From an uncultured bacterium (lineage in GTDB: Bacteria; Planctomycetota; Phycisphaerae; Phycisphaerales; SM1A02), in contig CAJACJ010000128.1 of assembly GCA_903938205.1 (NCBI GenBank), forward strand, positions 1 to 13,519: a stretch of 13,519 bases of DNA, given 5' to 3'. The position numbers and the translations under genes are program-made. Shown here piece by piece: positions 13,330-13,519 of the stretch (its first letter is position 1; every line of letters begins with the position of its first letter). Below the pieces are notes generated by a model. The model saw only the letters and a list, made by a program, of their open reading frames with translations. It searched no databases and was not told the DNA's origin.

Positions 13330-13519
13330 TTAGTGCGGCAGCGGAAATTTGGCGCAAAACGCCCTGATTTCCTCACGAACCGCCCCGCTCACCGCGGCAT
13401 CGCCCTTTGAAATCATGACGCGGTCAAGCCACGCGGCGACTTGCTTCATTTCGCCTTCGCGCAAACCGCGCGTGGTTAGCGCAGGCGTGCCCAAACGCAA
13501 ACCACTGGTCTGTAATGGC
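13330..13519 (-). CDS. glyA: Serine hydroxymethyltransferase, C-terminal 62 residues
   Basis: This is the 3' end of glyA, running off the right edge of the window; its start is not in view. The translated end, TSGLRLGTPALTTRGL then EGEMKQVAAWLDRVM, is the diagnostic C-terminal block of bacterial serine hydroxymethyltransferase. That enzyme is a PLP enzyme converting serine and tetrahydrofolate to glycine and methylene-tetrahydrofolate. Arg in SGLRLGTPA binds the substrate carboxylate. It ends EEIRAFCAKFPLPH before TAA. It converges on prfA across a 100-bp structured gap. Identity is nearly certain despite the short visible part. Confidence 0.94.
   Translation of the reverse strand, partial: PLQTSGLRLGTPALTTRGLREGEMKQVAAWLDRVMISKGDAAVSGAVREEIRAFCAKFPLPH

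Overview
The window reads as an ordinary, gene-dense stretch of chromosome from a free-living, moderate-GC bacterium. It holds 15 protein genes (two cut by the window edges) and one tRNA. My best guess for the host is a Planctomycetota-like, perhaps phycisphaera-like, lineage. The grounds are a secreted sulfatase with an unusual active-site motif, the general look of release factor 1, and many genes without a clear Shine-Dalgarno. This is a weak assignment. Several genes resemble other phyla: an F1-ATPase zeta-subunit (DUF1476) protein otherwise typical of Alphaproteobacteria, a zinc-ribbon methyltransferase of a gammaproteobacterial type, and a cysteine-poor bL31 of the cyanobacterial kind. 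A genome-level marker is needed to settle the host.

Layout, left to right. (1) 1-2214, plus strand: a class III aminotransferase of the AGXT2 type (5' end outside the window), then a degenerate 24-26 bp tandem repeat, then a cutC-family gene. (2) 2242-5242, minus strand, listed in transcription order: zinc-ribbon methyltransferase, a 59-residue PspC-domain protein, an MgtC/SapB membrane protein, and a glutamate-receptor-like channel with a periplasmic-type ligand-binding domain. (3) 5373-6629, plus: a class III-type polyphosphate kinase 2 and the zeta-subunit homologue, ended by a strong terminator. (4) 6752-8426, minus: a Dabb-domain lipoprotein whose 3' end overlaps an MFS transporter gene. 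(5) 8468-9319, plus: a UbiE-like methyltransferase. (6) 9480-9770, minus: a DUF167/YggU protein, divergent from a signal-peptide-bearing sulfatase (9812-11317, plus). (7) 11431-11552, minus: tRNA-Asn(GTT) with its terminator. (8) 11689-13229, plus: bL31 (rpmE, with promoter and terminator) and release factor 1 (prfA). (9) 13330-13519, minus: the C-terminus of serine hydroxymethyltransferase (glyA).

Functional links are loose. rpmE, prfA and tRNA-Asn form a translation cluster. The Dabb lipoprotein and the MFS gene are almost certainly cotranscribed. mgtC and the channel gene are codirectional with a short gap and may form a membrane-physiology pair. ppk2 and the zeta homologue both touch nucleotide/phosphate energetics, but they are separated by about 110 bp and the second has its own good RBS. 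I see no CRISPR array, insertion sequence, prophage, defence island or biosynthetic cluster. The most noteworthy items are the channel with a non-canonical pore loop, the zeta homologue outside its usual phylum, the sulfatase with a CxCSR active-site motif, and the tandem repeat upstream of cutC. No gap between genes exceeds 300 bp.
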